Positions 11,915-25,300 of a stretch of 64,000 nucleotides of DNA are shown one piece after another. The position numbers were made by a program, and so were the translations under genes. Numbering within the stretch: position 1 is the first letter of the stretch; each line of letters begins with the position of its first letter. The notes under the pieces were generated by a model that worked only from the letters and a program-made list of their open reading frames with translations, had not been told where the DNA came from and ran no database searches. This stretch comes from Daldinia sp. FL1419. Lineage: Eukaryota > Ascomycota > Sordariomycetes > Xylariales > Hypoxylaceae. The DNA lies in assembly GCA_025201765.1 (NCBI GenBank), contig MU623378.1:62001-126000 (forward strand). Direction: 5' to 3'.

Positions 11915-14132
11915 TCATTCCCTCGCAACCTTATCCTCAAACTTCTCTAAGCTGCCCACAACCTTAAGTTCAGCCTTCGCCGCACGGCTCGCGCCCTCCG
12001 GCTCAACGCGCTTCAGGGGGCGATACACAGGATCCCACATCTGTTCTCTAATCCACTCGTCCAACTCTTCTTTATCTTTCGGTATTCCCTCTTCCTGCGC
12101 GACGCCATCCTCCACCGCCGCCAGGATAACTTCTCTCGCAACACGTACGCTAACGGCTCGTACGTCTTCAACGCCAGGTAACAGTGGTGCGGTGTCGTCC
12201 TTAAGAGCTGGGCTTAGGTCTGCGACGCCGTGGACAGCTGCTACGAGCATTTTATCCGTGACTCTGGATGCGCGGGAGAGAACGGCGCCAAGGCCGATGC
12301 CGGGGAATACGACCGAGTTGTTACATTCTGCAATTTCGATTTCGACTTCAGAGCCGTCTTTACCCCAGGGTCCTTTGACGGGCTCGAAAGGAGATCCGGT
12401 GGCAACCAAGGCCTTGCCGTCGGTCCATTTGAGGATGTCTTCAGGGACGGCTTCGTGGAGTCTGGTGGGGTTAGATAGGGGTAGGATAACGGGGCGCTCG
12501 GTGCCTTTGGCCATTTCCCTGATGACTTCTTCCGTGAAGGCCTTGGGGACGGTAGATGTCCCGATAAGCACATTAGGACGGATTTCTTTAATAACGGATA
12601 CCAAGGACGCCTCTTTGCCGTCCCATTCGGAGGCTTCCTTGGCGTATGATTGTTGGCCGTGGTCAAGCTCGGTGTTGGTGGTGAGTAGGCCGGGCTTGTC
12701 AATCAGCCTATAATTGGGATAAGTATTCAATCACGCAGACGAGACGGTAGCCATCCGCCCATGAGTTTATACTTACCAGATTTGCTTGGCGGCCTCGTCC
12801 TTGCCAATCCCCTTCTCAGTGGCGATGGCATCACGAACTTGGTCGGCAATACCGACGCCGGCGGTTCCCGCACCAAAGATAACCATTCTGGTGTCTTTGA
12901 GATTTTGCTTGCTTACGTGTAGACCTGCCATAATGGCAGCCAGGGTCACACAGCCAGTGCCCTGGACGTCATCGTTAAAGCAAGGGATCTCGGATTTATA
13001 ATGATCTAAAATACGACGGGCTGAACCTGTACTTAGCTCAAATATCCTCCCAAGTAATGTAGAATCACTCACCGTTCGCCAAGCCAAAGTCCTCAAAGTG
13101 AATATAAGCACGAGGGAACAATTTACGGGCCGATTTCACAAATTCGTCCACGAACTTGTCATACTTCTCCCCTCGTTCCCGCTTTTGCCGTAGACCGAGA
13201 TACATATCGTCGTTGAGAAGGGTTTCATTATCTGTCCCACAGTCCAGCACGACGGGTAGAGTCCGGTTAGGATGGATACCAGCGCAGAGAGTAGTCAGCA
13301 CAAGTTTTGCGACTGATATAAGGATCCCACCAACCCCTTGGTCTCCTATGCCGAGGATCTCTTCACCATCTGTAGTTGAGGAGTGTCAATATTGCGACCA
13401 TACGCCGATTCGGACATTGCTTCTTGTTGGTGCAAGATACGTACCCGTGACGACAATGTAGTCAATATCCTCAGGCTTCCCCCATTGAGCCAAGTCATGT
13501 GAAACCCTATCTATATCGTTAATATTGAGAAAGCAGCCCTCGGGTCGCCGGAACAGGCGGGAGAAGTTCTGAATCGCATCGCCCTCAGTTGGTGTATAAA
13601 CTACGCTAAACATCTCCTTCAAGTGGTCTTGTACAAGCTGGAAGTCGTTAGTACGATGGATTTATATTACATGGACCATATTATGGTATATAACTCATCA
13701 AGTTTCACGGTGGGCGGCAAGCACGGGGGTACGGAACGAACTACAAGACGAGTTTACCTTGAAATACAAGACCAAGTTCTGCTCCTTCAACGACGTTAGG
13801 AATGTGTTCTTGGCTAGATCATCTTGTCTTGACGTGTATTGCTGATATGCCCGCTCCGCCTGCTGTTCGAGAGTCTGAATGCTAGCAGGTAATAGACCGG
13901 TAAGATTGAACTCGCGCCTCTCCTCGGCGGAGTGTGCAGAGCCGCGATTGAAGTACGGAGTGTTCAGCAGGACGGTTCCGGAAACGGCGCATTCTATCGG
14001 ACCACTGGTGCTCAGTGGGAGATGTGAAAACTTGGAATTGGTATTCGCCGCCATTTTAGATGAGGTAGAAAATGCTACGTGATTAAGATGCTGGCGCCTC
14101 AACGATCGCAATAATGGACGGGTAAGAGGCAT
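11915..14132 (-). CDS. NAD(P)-dependent malic enzyme, mitochondrial
   Basis: Five exons (14132-13758, 13637-13445, 13369-13073, 13020-12777, 12707-11915) join in frame into 633 residues. The enzyme oxidatively decarboxylates L-malate to pyruvate. Landmarks in order are a basic, Arg-rich start that fits a mitochondrial presequence (PLTRPLLRSLRRQHLNH), VVYTPTEGDAIQNFSRL, ILGIGDQGVGG, the metal-site FEDFGLANARRIL region followed by FNDDVQGTGCVTLA, and the dinucleotide-binding VIFGAGTAGVGIAD. The exon 3/4 acceptor could be GTACAG or the TTCAG six bases on; only the second gives the expected N-A-R-R. Cofactor preference cannot be read safely. The gene converges on mtc1. Confidence 0.95.
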
Positions 14133-16043
14133 TAAAATTTATTAAGATAATAAGTTGCTAGGAATAAAATAGGAGCAGTGACAAAAGTCATATAGCATAG
14201 GAATATGTTACGCCACGGATATAAACAAGTTTCATAAACGAAAAAACGTCAACACACTTAAAGATGGCCTGTCAAAAAGCTTATTCGTATATGCAAGATG
14301 CTCGTAGATAAAATTAGGTATAATTGTAGAAGCAAACCGCAGTGTAATGACGTCGTTCCAATGTTCCGACAAACGGGTGACGAATGAAGATCGGCCCGGA
14401 GAGCGGAGATTACTAGGTACCGTTGGCCCGAACCTAGCTCGGACTAGCTAGGCTAGACACGGTTAACCGAGACGCGAGTTTGAGAAAAAAAAGAAAGAAA
14501 AGAAAAAAAAAGAGAAAAAAGAAGAAAACAGGGTTATGAAAGTAAAGATGTCGGAACGCTTGGAGCCTCGCTCATGTTGAAAGATTGTAACGCGTAAGGT
14601 ATACAAGATGAGCGTGGACTATGATGGTCCATAAGTATTGGTTCATTCTTGCAGCAAATTAGATATACGGACGATGCGAACACCGTCCGCCCTATTTCCG
14701 AGCCCCCTCAGGACCGCGACGCAAGACGCATCACGGAAGTAAGATCATTCAGGCGAAAGACTCGTGGGATGGGTTCGAGTGGCTGGATTAAGGTCTGCTG
14801 CATCTTGTAATTGAAATAAAATGGAAGAATACAAACCTAACGAGAACATGTCCGGCACTGCAATTTATTTATTATTTTCCTGTCAGGAGCAGCATCTGGC
14901 GATTCAGAAGAAATTATGAGTCGAGGAAGAATTAGAAAAGAATACTCTTTTAATTAATTTTGTATGTGTGTTACATAAGCAAGCGGTATTATACTGTAGT
15001 CATGTGACATTTGACAGGGCCTCGGAGGTACCTCCTACCCTGTTACCCTCACAGCCACATGTAAGTACAATACAACTGTAAAATCGTACTCTATGATATC
15101 TCCCCCGTTTAGTTGCTTTAAATACCACTTCTACAAGAAGTTAACTAGTACTGATATGCCATAACGGAACCCAGGCCTAGGGAATAGTAACAACTACCTT
15201 ACGCTTGCTAATATCGATCGAGAATTGATTCAACACTATACCGTAGATTGTGGCTTAACTATACAAAGCATAACTACTTGAAGTCAAAGCTAATAAGCCC
15301 CTGAACCCTGAACCCCTAGGCGTCAAAGATCACCTATTCCCCTATGACTTATAGAATGGCTTAGTAGACCGACTGAGCAGAATGGGCTTTCAACTTCCTT
15401 CTTATTACTTGGCATCCAACCTTGTGATCTTCAGTCTGCTGTTATATAAAAGTCCGATCTATTCGCGATGGTTGTCGCAAGCAAGTTTTTATGTATTGCA
15501 ACCCGGTCTATGGATAAAAACGACGTAGACACCGTAGTACCGATGTAAGTATAGAGATATTATTTGGAACTCCCTTTTTGGGTGTATTGTTGGATATCCA
15601 CTCATACTTATAAGGTACCTAGGTAGATAAAACAATGTGATAACCCCCCGTACACTCATTATGACAACTTCAAGACGAGCCAGTTATAGTCGCAAACCAA
15701 AAATAATTGTATAGGAGGTATCTTCAACCTAAAATAATGATGTTATCGCTATGGCTCCCCTCAGTCCCAATAATCCATGCAACCGACCTGCTCCGTCCAA
15801 ATGCCATAGGTATCTCAAAGCCGCATTATAACCGATATGCGCGAGATATCTACCATAAAACTCCATCGAATCTTATCTAACGAGCTGTCCGACCAACAGC
15901 GCATTAGATGGGATAAAAATCGCAGTGCCATAACCGAGCGTCCGGTTCAATCCTTACTATAACCACCACCGCGATACAAACGCCGATCGATGGGCGAGAT
16001 CCGTAAGAACGCCGCTCTTACTATAACCGAGTTATGTGAGTAA
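14133..16043. other. Intergenic region, 1.9 kb
   Basis: A purine-only tract (A/G, about 45 bases) lies at 14482-14526, in the malic enzyme promoter. From 15770 to 16035 TATAACCGA-like words recur irregularly. I see no gene. Confidence 0.5.
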
Positions 16044-18687
16044 TTATCTTCCAACAAGCAAGAGATGGTCAAAACTTACACATCCACCCCCGCTACCGCA
16101 CCCACCTCCTCCACCACCTCCCCCGCCACAAGCCGCGCCAGCAGAACCGCACTAAAGCAAAAAAACAAAAGTAAGTACGAATTCCCTAATAGGGTTACAA
16201 GTTGGCATAGCAGAGGGAAGCCGAGCCAACGGAATCAAAGAAACAAGAACCAGAATCGGAACTCACACCACCCCCACCCCCGCAACCTCCGCCCCCGCCA
16301 CATCCACCACCTCCACAAGCCCCGGCCGCACATCCACCCTGGGCGCCCTGTCCGGAAACCGCGCCGCCGGGGTCGCCGCACGGGTAGTATCCAGGAGTGA
16401 AGTACATCGGGTACATGTACGGACCGTACATCATGTAGGGATACCCCCAGTACGAATGATAGTACTCCTCGCGGGGTGGTAGTTCGCGGCCCTTCTTTTG
16501 GGCCCGTTTCTGGGCCCGCTCGTAGTTGCGATTAAGATGCAGCTGGTGCGCTTCGTGAATGCGGCGGTGTATAACTTCGCGTGCGGCATTCGTGTCGGTG
16601 AATTTCACGGCGCTGTGTGCGGATATGTGTGCGCTAGAGTCCGGGGGGCACATTGCGGCTTTGCCCGACTTGTGGAAGTTATCGGAGACTGTTGCATAAG
16701 TCAGCACAAGGATCAATAATGGAAATAGGCATGCCGTCAGGAAGGTCTAGACGGAAAAGGGGCCTACTCTTCTCATTCCTGGATAATCGGAGCTTGCTGC
16801 TAAGAGATGACACATGTGAAGCGCGTATCGACTCGCAGTACCAACATGTGCACTCTGAATAAACTTCGCCGTAGACTTCTTGGTATTCTTTGCTAGTCCA
16901 CTCGAATGCTGTCGACAACTTGTCTTCGTCGATCTTATCGTCGTGGTCGATCAGACGGTGCGTTTTTGTAAACGTAGACTTGGTATATATATAAGGACTT
17001 AGCTGATGCGTGTGCCACGCCAAGTCAACATCGAGAGTTGGAACGACGGTGCGTTCTGGGTTGCGAGACATGATATCTATGAAGCGCTTATATTTTTTCA
17101 ATAGTCGTGACATTGTGTCCCGGGCTGCTGGGCTATGGAGCCAGTCGATCTGAAGGCAATGTGAGCTGATAACTTTACGATTGAAACCTAGTCGCTGAGA
17201 TATTGGGAACATACCTTGTTCATCTTCTCTACGAATATGCCTTGGCGGAGAACCGCGCCGCTAAGGTCTAGGGCGAACGGAGAAGGATTTCCCCAGTACC
17301 GTGACATCATTTTCCGTATATGTGATTTCGCTTCTATTCCGAGACGATAACGCTTGCCAAGGTCTGCCCCGATACCCTCTATCCGCTTCAGGGCGCTGCT
17401 GTCTTTTAATGTTTGGTCGATGAGTGTGCGGACGTCTTCCATCGTCGGCGCTGGGGTTCTAGAGGGGCTCATCAATAGCAGCAGCTGGCTACGGAGATGG
17501 AATTTGATCATCCGGTTAGGGAATGTTCGCTCTGGTCGGCCATTCTCGGGAACCTCTTTTGGCAATCCCGTCCCGTTATCTAGTATTGTACCCGGCATTG
17601 GTCGGTTATGAGACAGAAGTTTCTGTGCGTCCTTAATGAATTTAGCTGCTTCGAGAAACTCTCTTGTAATTACTCTTCCACATCCATCACACTCATAATT
17701 AAAGCCCCCGTCACCATAGCCTTCTCCGACGAAGCCGGGGTCTTCGGCAGTATTTTCTTCGGGTAGTCCGCACGTCGTCCACGGTATTTCGAGGAACCTA
17801 GAGCAACTAGGGCACTTGAGTAATTTTACCATCGGGTCGTTGATATTGTCCCAGTGTCGGCCTATGAGACTCTCCCATGCTTCCTTGCACTCCGGTGTGA
17901 CGCGGTAGTTGAAGTTGGCATCAATCGCATCATCTATCAGTTGCCAAGGCATGCCAGCGGTCCACAAGCCACCCAGACAGTATAGTATAGAATCCTCGAG
18001 ATATGCCCTGGGGTTTAGCATATGAGCATGCCATACCATTAAGACGTCTATCAGAGTTAGCGATGACCCTATATGGCTTGATAATCACGTTTACGCACCT
18101 AGAGGGGGAAGTATATTTTCGGCCCATCGTAAGGGATTACCTACGGATGTGAATGCACCGTAGACTGTAGAGGTAGGGGCTCTATTAGCAGAACCTAGCA
18201 TATCGTCCTCCGTCAAATACTGCTTAGAAAGTATGGACCACCACGTTTCATATCGATCTACGGCTCTTGCGACGAAGAGAGCCCATCGCTTCTCCCGGAG
18301 CTTAGACAGGCGTTGCAGAGTCTCATCGTCGATTTTAAGTCCGTTACCGACGCTCTTAGACTTTTCGCCCCGGCGCGAAAGGGCACGGTTGTCGAAAAGA
18401 CCAAAAATACCGTCCGTATAGCCAACGTCTTCCTTCAAAGTCTGGAAGGCGGCGAGGAGCCTAAGATGTGCAAGACAAGTATCGGGAGTAACATTCAAAT
18501 TCCGCGATGATATTTCAGTAGGATCAGGGTTTAGATTCAGAACCTGTTCGAATGTGGTACCCAGCTCGTCAGGTGTGGCTTGGCCAGAGGACATTGCACT
18601 GTTTGCGTTGCTGTACCTAGGTGGCGCTTCGCTACCCTCTTCATCCGAAAGCCCGTACATGACATTAAAATCGTGAGGTTTAGACAT
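16044..18687 (-). CDS. Glycine-rich domain-containing protein (GRDP/DUF1399 family)
   Basis: Exons 18687-18099, 18047-17215, 17149-16768, 16688-16267 and 16151-16044 give about 777 residues. Two family hallmarks are present: DVLMVWHAHMLNPRAYLED at the exon 1/2 join (near 197-216) and VDLAWHTHQLSPYIY further on, both paired His-rich signatures of this family. A CPSC...CDGC pair suggests a zinc site, and a YWGYPYMMYGPYMYP stretch precedes a Cys/Gly-rich tail. Fungal members are often mislabelled as sulfonate dioxygenases; no function is proven. The last exon is uncertain: after GGGC at 16074 a perfect GTAAGT donor appears, and splicing to the TAG at about 16017 would put a TAA immediately after, shortening the tail by about ten residues. 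Confidence 0.85.
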
Positions 18688-21600
18688 GATGAGATAGAAA
18701 GGGCTCTAGGCTGAATATAAGAAAGTAGAGTAAAACTCGGTAAATGGTAAGGAATTGAGTGATTAATAGTAAACGCTTGGGGGGTATTAGATGAGTCCTC
18801 AATAATTCGAAGAGAGGAACAGATGTTGTGTTTTTATACGTGTAAACTGGTAAATAAATAAATAAATAGATAGATAGTAGACCTGTTCAATTATTAGCTA
18901 CTAACATTGAAACCAAACAAGGCGTAGGTTGGACGCTTAGACTAGTTAAATCTAGAATTAAAGGTCAAAGTCAAGAGTAGAAGGTCAGTTAAATGGAAGA
19001 AATGGTCAGACCGTCGCTCGAGTGTTAGGTATGCAATTGTACATTGTACTGCCTTTTTCCCCTTCCAGGGATTATACCAAAAAGAGATTACCGAGTACGA
19101 AGATGAGTAAAAGTATCTCGTTCTGTTTCTGTACTTCAGCCTCTCATGTTTTCGCGCTAATGCGCACAGAGCTGCGCGAGGCGTTTTCGTGCACAATAAA
19201 GCTCATCAAACTTGAGTTGGGGTATTTTTTTTTACGAATATGTTACCAAAGGTACGGTACTTAAATGTTGTACCTCGGGGAAATTCCTATATTCCTCCAA
19301 GGTAACCTTACCTTGATGCACGTACTGAAACACACCTTAGTCTACAGTTGGGCATGATTGGTAAGATCATCCGGTGGCATTTTACGGAATGACGCGCTGT
19401 GGTTACACAGAATATAATTACATAAGGTAATAGCGCCTGGATTTAGTGGCTTTTTGAACCCGGCTGTTTGTTAACGACCCGCCCTTGAAAGCTTAAAAAA
19501 CTTCCTTGTACATATCATCACACGAACGTAGCGCGAAGGTACCTACTTCCGCACGTTCAAGACTTGCACTTTTACCTAATGTATCAACAAACGATATAAC
19601 TGTAATCTTCTTTCCGATCATCTAAAATGTTTGCTGAAATACCTCATTTAGTACAAATTAAATATCTAGGGGTCAAGAGTAATTAGCCTGGAGGATTCCG
19701 GCCGATCGGCGATGACCCTCCGCAAGTTACCCCGGAGCGTAGAATAACCCCGGGGGGCTGTGTGTGTGGGGTGGTGGTGAGAATCCTTCGAAATCTTCTA
19801 CGTAGCTTCTAGCCCTTCAACTTCACCTTTTGGTAGCAAAAGACCCCCATCTTACGTACGACTTTAGACATGTCTCGGGCACGGCTTGGTGAGACCAACA
19901 AATAAGCTTATACCTTTAAAACGCCTTGGAATGCGAACGTGACCCCGTCGCTCCCCCATTTTTCTTAGAGACGGCATGAGGTTGTGGCTTGCTGCAGGCC
20001 GTAGTGCCACCAACGATCAAAAAGTCTCGTCCCATTCCGCCCTGTCTCGTCGCGGGGTTGCTCGTGCTCGGATCGGCGCTAGCGGCATTATGTATAATAT
20101 CATGATCCATGACATTAAATATCTCGGTACAAATCTTGGCTTATACCCAATACCCAATACCCAATATGTAGGTCGAAAATTATTTCCGTTTCGACCATCT
20201 TACATAGTGCACTCAATCGAACTCGAGGAATGATAATGCCTTCGGGGGTTAGAACGGTCCAGATACTTAGGTAGCCTAGCGGCCCAACGTGTCACGGTCC
20301 TCGCGAAACTGGACATTCAGCCCGACGGATCTCGGTGACGCAAATGCGAAATCTTCATGTATTATATGCATCGGTAATTGGTATTAGCCTATCGGCTTGA
20401 GGCCGCTAGTCGATAATGGAGATAGTAAGGGTATGATGGTGTTGGTGCGCAAGGATAATACGATGATAGAATAGCCTTATGTTTTCCTATTAATGCATAC
20501 ACAGCATACGTACGCGCGGGACCTTGTGGTTGTACGACATGGACGGGACCACCCGACGATTAAAGATGGTCATGTCATACTAGCTAAGATCCCAAATCTC
20601 TTCAAAACGCAGAACTAAGGTTGGAATTCTCTAAAGACTGTTTCATACGTCAAAGTTATAGTTCGGTAAAAGCTTTTTTTTCCCCTTGCATTCATTTCGC
20701 TACCCCAACACACTCTCCTAGTCAGGGTTATAGGTATTACGAGACTTATTCAAGTTAAGCTTAGGATAATTACAATGCGTAAACCCGATGACTTTAACTT
20801 AACTATATAAATCTTATCTAATAGGTTCATCTCTGGTTTCAAAGTTCAAGTTGAAGAAGTTATAAATAGTTATAGAATTATTATTAGCACGACAAAGACC
20901 TCTAGACCGATGCATATGTTTGGATAGTAAGGTATTTGGAAGAGTTAAATGATATTGCCTAGTCTTTGCTCGTTGACCCACGTGATTGTATGGAGCCAGT
21001 ATTGTAATTGTTAAGGATGACTAATAAATTTGGTGGTGATTCTAACAAATAGTCTCTCCCTTTACTAGATACCATTAGTCGCAACGCTAACCATTTCCGA
21101 TTCCCCACAACACTTGTAGCCCGTGATAGCCTCAAAAGTCACAGGTAAATACAGAGGCCATAAACAAAGAGACTATAAAGAGACGGTCGTTAGACTCGCT
21201 TCTTGACAGCTAATCTGACGATCTCAGCAGGAAAAAAAGGAACAAAACGCCAAAAAACATACAACACCGGGGATTCGCTGGTCGTCACCGACCTAACTAC
21301 TGATCCGGCGGTATCTGGCTTATCTATGGGAGAGCGGACGGGATCCCGAGTTCTCCAGATCCTATGGTCGTATGTGATAGTTTTGTTTGTTCTGTAGGCT
21401 TATATAGATACCTACTCATCTCTAACCCTTCATCGTGGAGGTCCAGAAATATGGAGAAAGTACGTCCAAGTCTGGTAATCAGACTTACCTACGTTGGAAC
21501 TATACTGCTAGCATACCTTAGACTGCAACACCATCTAACACAAAAGATACGTGTATATGATAGTCTTGGAAGAACAACAATTCGTTGGTGGGTATGATAG

Positions 21601-22269
21601 GGGTCAGTCTTAGAGTGAATGTCGAGAAGCAGAAGCTTCTCTGCTGTAAAATAGCTGTATAGATGTATTAGGTCAAAAACACTCAACCTTCTGATTAGCA
21701 ACGGGGGTGCTACGCGCCTTTTATATAAGGTACTTGGGTAGGTATAGAATAGTCGTGACTTACTCCTGATTCTGACCGATCCTCACCATATCAATGCTGT
21801 TAAAAACTTCAAGATTCCGCTCCAACCATCCATTTGTAAGAATTACCTATTTCGCGATGATATTCCCAGAAAAAAAGGTCAATACAAATCCCAGGCCAAA
21901 ACTACATACTGGTATTGTAGGTATTGTCTGTAAAGTTTGTAATTTGTAGGTGTGGTAGAGAAGATATATGCTCAATTGACACCGGCAGTTGATTCATTCA
22001 CATTGTACAAGTATTTGTTATTAGAGTAACTACTATTAGGTAGTCTTCAGCCTTCCAAAACCATATTTCCTTAAGGTTTGCGCTGAATTTCGAAGTCGGG
22101 GGGGCTGCCGCAGGTACAACGCGTATATAAGTCAGGTTTCTCCCTTCATTTATCAAAATAGTCAGCAAGTAAACATGTAGGGCTCGTCTTAAAATAATGC
22201 TAAAGGACAAAAAAAGAGAGAGAGAAGAACCAAATCTGCATGTATAAAAAGAAAATAAAAAAGGACAAA
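18688..22269. other. Gene-poor region, left part
   Basis: The first 200 bases are the GRDP leader and promoter, with (TAAA)n and (TAGA)n words near 18852-18876. Beyond that I find no frame with coding character. Small features are three ACCCAAT units at 20143-20166 and a paired CCGATCGG site near 19701-19710. Confidence 0.45.
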
Positions 22270-22396
22270 AAGCTCAGCCCCGGGATTCGAAGCCCGCTCC
22301 CTGTGGAGGGGGCCTCTTCACCCGGGACCTACGAAAACCCCGTGACCGAGGTTTTACTGACCTAGGAAGGCAACTCTTTACCACTGAGCCAACCCG
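22270..22396 (-). repeat. tRNA-like element with A and B boxes, possible SINE remnant
   Basis: On the minus strand TGGCTCAGTGG (an A-box match) near 22388 is followed about 100 bases later by GCTTCGAATCCC (B-box-like) and then TTTTT, a Pol III stop. A GCTCAG/CTGAGC pair can close the ends. The T-arm is abnormal: only CGGG/CCCG pairs, leaving an eight-base loop, and a C replaces the invariant G before TTC. That argues against a working tRNA and for a decayed tRNA-derived repeat or a tRNA pseudogene. Confidence 0.35.
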
Positions 22397-25300
22397 ACTG
22401 CGGGGTGGCCTGCGTAGTTAGTTGCAAACATCCATCTTGGGACGAGAGAACAGTTTGCAATTGCTCTATATAAGTTTACTTTTGGAAATGGGGAAGGAGG
22501 TTGGTTGCACGGATCTGGGCCCACATGTTCCTGAGGAAGGTGCGGGTTGCTGGGTGGGAGGTACCTACCTGGAGGACGGGTACGGGTAAGGGTACGGGGA
22601 GTTGGGTGCACTGGGTGCGAGTGAGTATGTACCTGGATGGGTACTTTCTTTGTAGTTTCTCAAACTCTATAGTTATTGTCTTTGCTGAATTTTAGAGGAG
22701 CGGCAGCGGCAGCCCATATGCTACATCCGTACAAACTATGAATAATCAACTGAGGTTTTCGCTAATTAACACAAATATTTTTACTTATTGCCATTCTACG
22801 AATAATCTTGGCGCAAGACTTGGACTTTTTGTGGCTCTATACATAAAACAGAGCGGGATAGCATCTAGTACAGCTACTCCTAAAAACGCCTAAACTTATT
22901 ATTTTATACTACCTTTCAACGGAATTATGTCTCCTGCACTCTAACATCCTAAGCAAAGCGATTTAAAACCTCACATCTCAAGGTACTACTGCTTTTACAA
23001 GCTCCTATGAAGAGAATTCAGTTACCTACAACCTTGATTAATCAACGTCAATCAATCTCCCTAAGGTACATCCCACTCTGTGTTAAATAACCATCCACAC
23101 CGGAAGTACTACTACTGTAGTGGTAGGGGCCTCAATGGTACCCCGGTATCCCTGTGGTGACCCCCTAAGGACTGATCTTGATCTTTATTATGGAGATGGG
23201 GAAAATAGTACACGTTGAGTTTACAACAAAAGCTAACTTTCTTAGATCATACCGACCATCGGAGGGTTTCTCTAATAATCCTTCCCAACCAGACTCGTTA
23301 TAGCCCGGAACAATGAAGCCCTCTGCCTAATCTCCCCAAATAGAGACGTCTGGGGATGGAATGGGATTAATGGATCACAAAAACTACACGATTGGGATTT
23401 TCCAATCGCTAGTTATGGAAGTATAGCTTCAGTAAGTAGACTTCGCTAAGTCCTTAATGTTTTTATTTATTCGTACTAATGTCATACAGGTCAGGCCGGC
23501 AACACGCTTATGCCGTCGAAAACGGGTCAAGGCTACGTTGGCGGAGACCATGGATTTCGTGATACGTCTGTAAGTACATCAGTGATTTTTGGTGTCTCGT
23601 TGACGCTTTTTGTCTGATCGTAGGCTACCTTGCTTATCTGCTCTTGCTCTTACTCAGATAGATATAAGCTTTGTTTTAAGCTCTATACTTCAAAGCTTAT
23701 CCTTAGACTTATATAGTCATGGAAGATCAGGCTCTGCTATTCCTAGAACTTAATTAGATCAACAATCGATGAATTCTTCTAATAATTAGTAGCTTCACTT
23801 TCGAAGCGGCCTAAGGGCCTACAATACAATACTTATCCAAAGGAACATTATAGAATGTTCACAGAGGTTGCCCGATTCCTTTGAGGACCGGTTGAACCCA
23901 TAGTAACCCAACCTTCAGCGATGAAATCGACTAAGGAGGACAACATTTTTGAAATCGCCGCGTTTTTGAATGAGCATTCTTCAACGGCAGTGGTACAGAA
24001 ATTACCAGCCGACCGAATCAACTTGATAAAAGCTCACGCCGAGACGCTGAGACATATAGGTAGACAGTCATCGGAGTCTTTGCCCGGAAGACACATACTT
24101 ATAGCGATTCTTTGCTGAGCCTGAATCAGGGCACCCTAAGCCCTGGTTTTTTGGTTTGCCCGGTGTGGTGTGGAGGTACCTACCTGGTTCATACGAGAAA
24201 GTTACCCAGCTCTCTACAGCAACGAAGCCGATATCAACGAGATGAATGATAACTTCCTGCCCGAAACCTTCATTCTATCGTTGACTGCGAACTGCCTAAC
24301 ACAATGTCTCAATTTCGCTACTAGTATAGGAGCCATCCAGTCCATTTGATTTGTTCTACAATCATCAATCATCAGATGTACTTATACAGACTAATACACG
24401 CTAATCCTACGATCATGTCATTTGGGTCAAGTTCGGGAGAGTACGAGCATTAATGGGGATTGGTTGAATAGGGTTGAAATATATTGGGCAGAGATTAAAT
24501 GTACCAAGTGTAAACAGAAGATAACAATGTCTACCTGCTAGTTGGAAATACACTGTGAGAATTGATACTGTGAGAATTGTCGTTACCCAAGCAGCTCCAA
24601 CATTATATTTTGTGTTACATGATACCTACGCTGAAATGCTATGGGGATACCGAGATGCTTACGAAGAAAGCAGCAAGGATACCTATTGGCCTCCTTTCTC
24701 AAACTGGAAACTAGGCTGCGCCAGTTTAGCTTATCGGCAATTGCTCTGATGGAATCCTTGGGGTTGTGGAATTAGAGTTAGCATGTCCTTGGGAAGCGCT
24801 TAATTGTGGACTTCATTTCAACTTTTGGTCTTGTCAAGTCCCGAATGTTGAGGAATAAGGTGGGTCTCGGTGGATAAGAATAGAAAAGGTCTACCGTTAC
24901 CTAGGCAGGTTAGGATGTGTACTAGGTTTAACTAACTACCTGTTAATGTAACTTGTGATAGGAGGTACCTACCTATTGTAGTTGCCGGCCGAGTTCCGAA
25001 TAGGACACGGTTACCTATGTACATGTAGACGTCTTAAGCTTATCACTCTATTTTAGTTGCAGGTTTCTTAACCGTAGTTACCTAGGTAGGTAATTGACAA
25101 GGTTACACTATTGTGGATTTGGATAACCTCTTTGGGAACAACAAATCCAAACACGCATCGTTTCCCCCGAAATGATTACTAACAGAAGAAACTGAGTTCC
25201 CTAGTTATGTTATTCGGTAGTCAAACGGTAGTTACCTACCTATACATTGTAACCAAATCAACCTAGATACGGGAACCGGTAAATGAGGCATACGAAGTAG

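Noticed and set aside
16065..16400. Thr/Ser/Pro-rich plus-strand frame
   Set aside because: It is the antisense of the Gly/Cys-rich exons of the GRDP gene.
20143..20166. ACCCAAT tandem repeat as a telomere-like tract
   Set aside because: Only three units and not the TTAGGG pattern.
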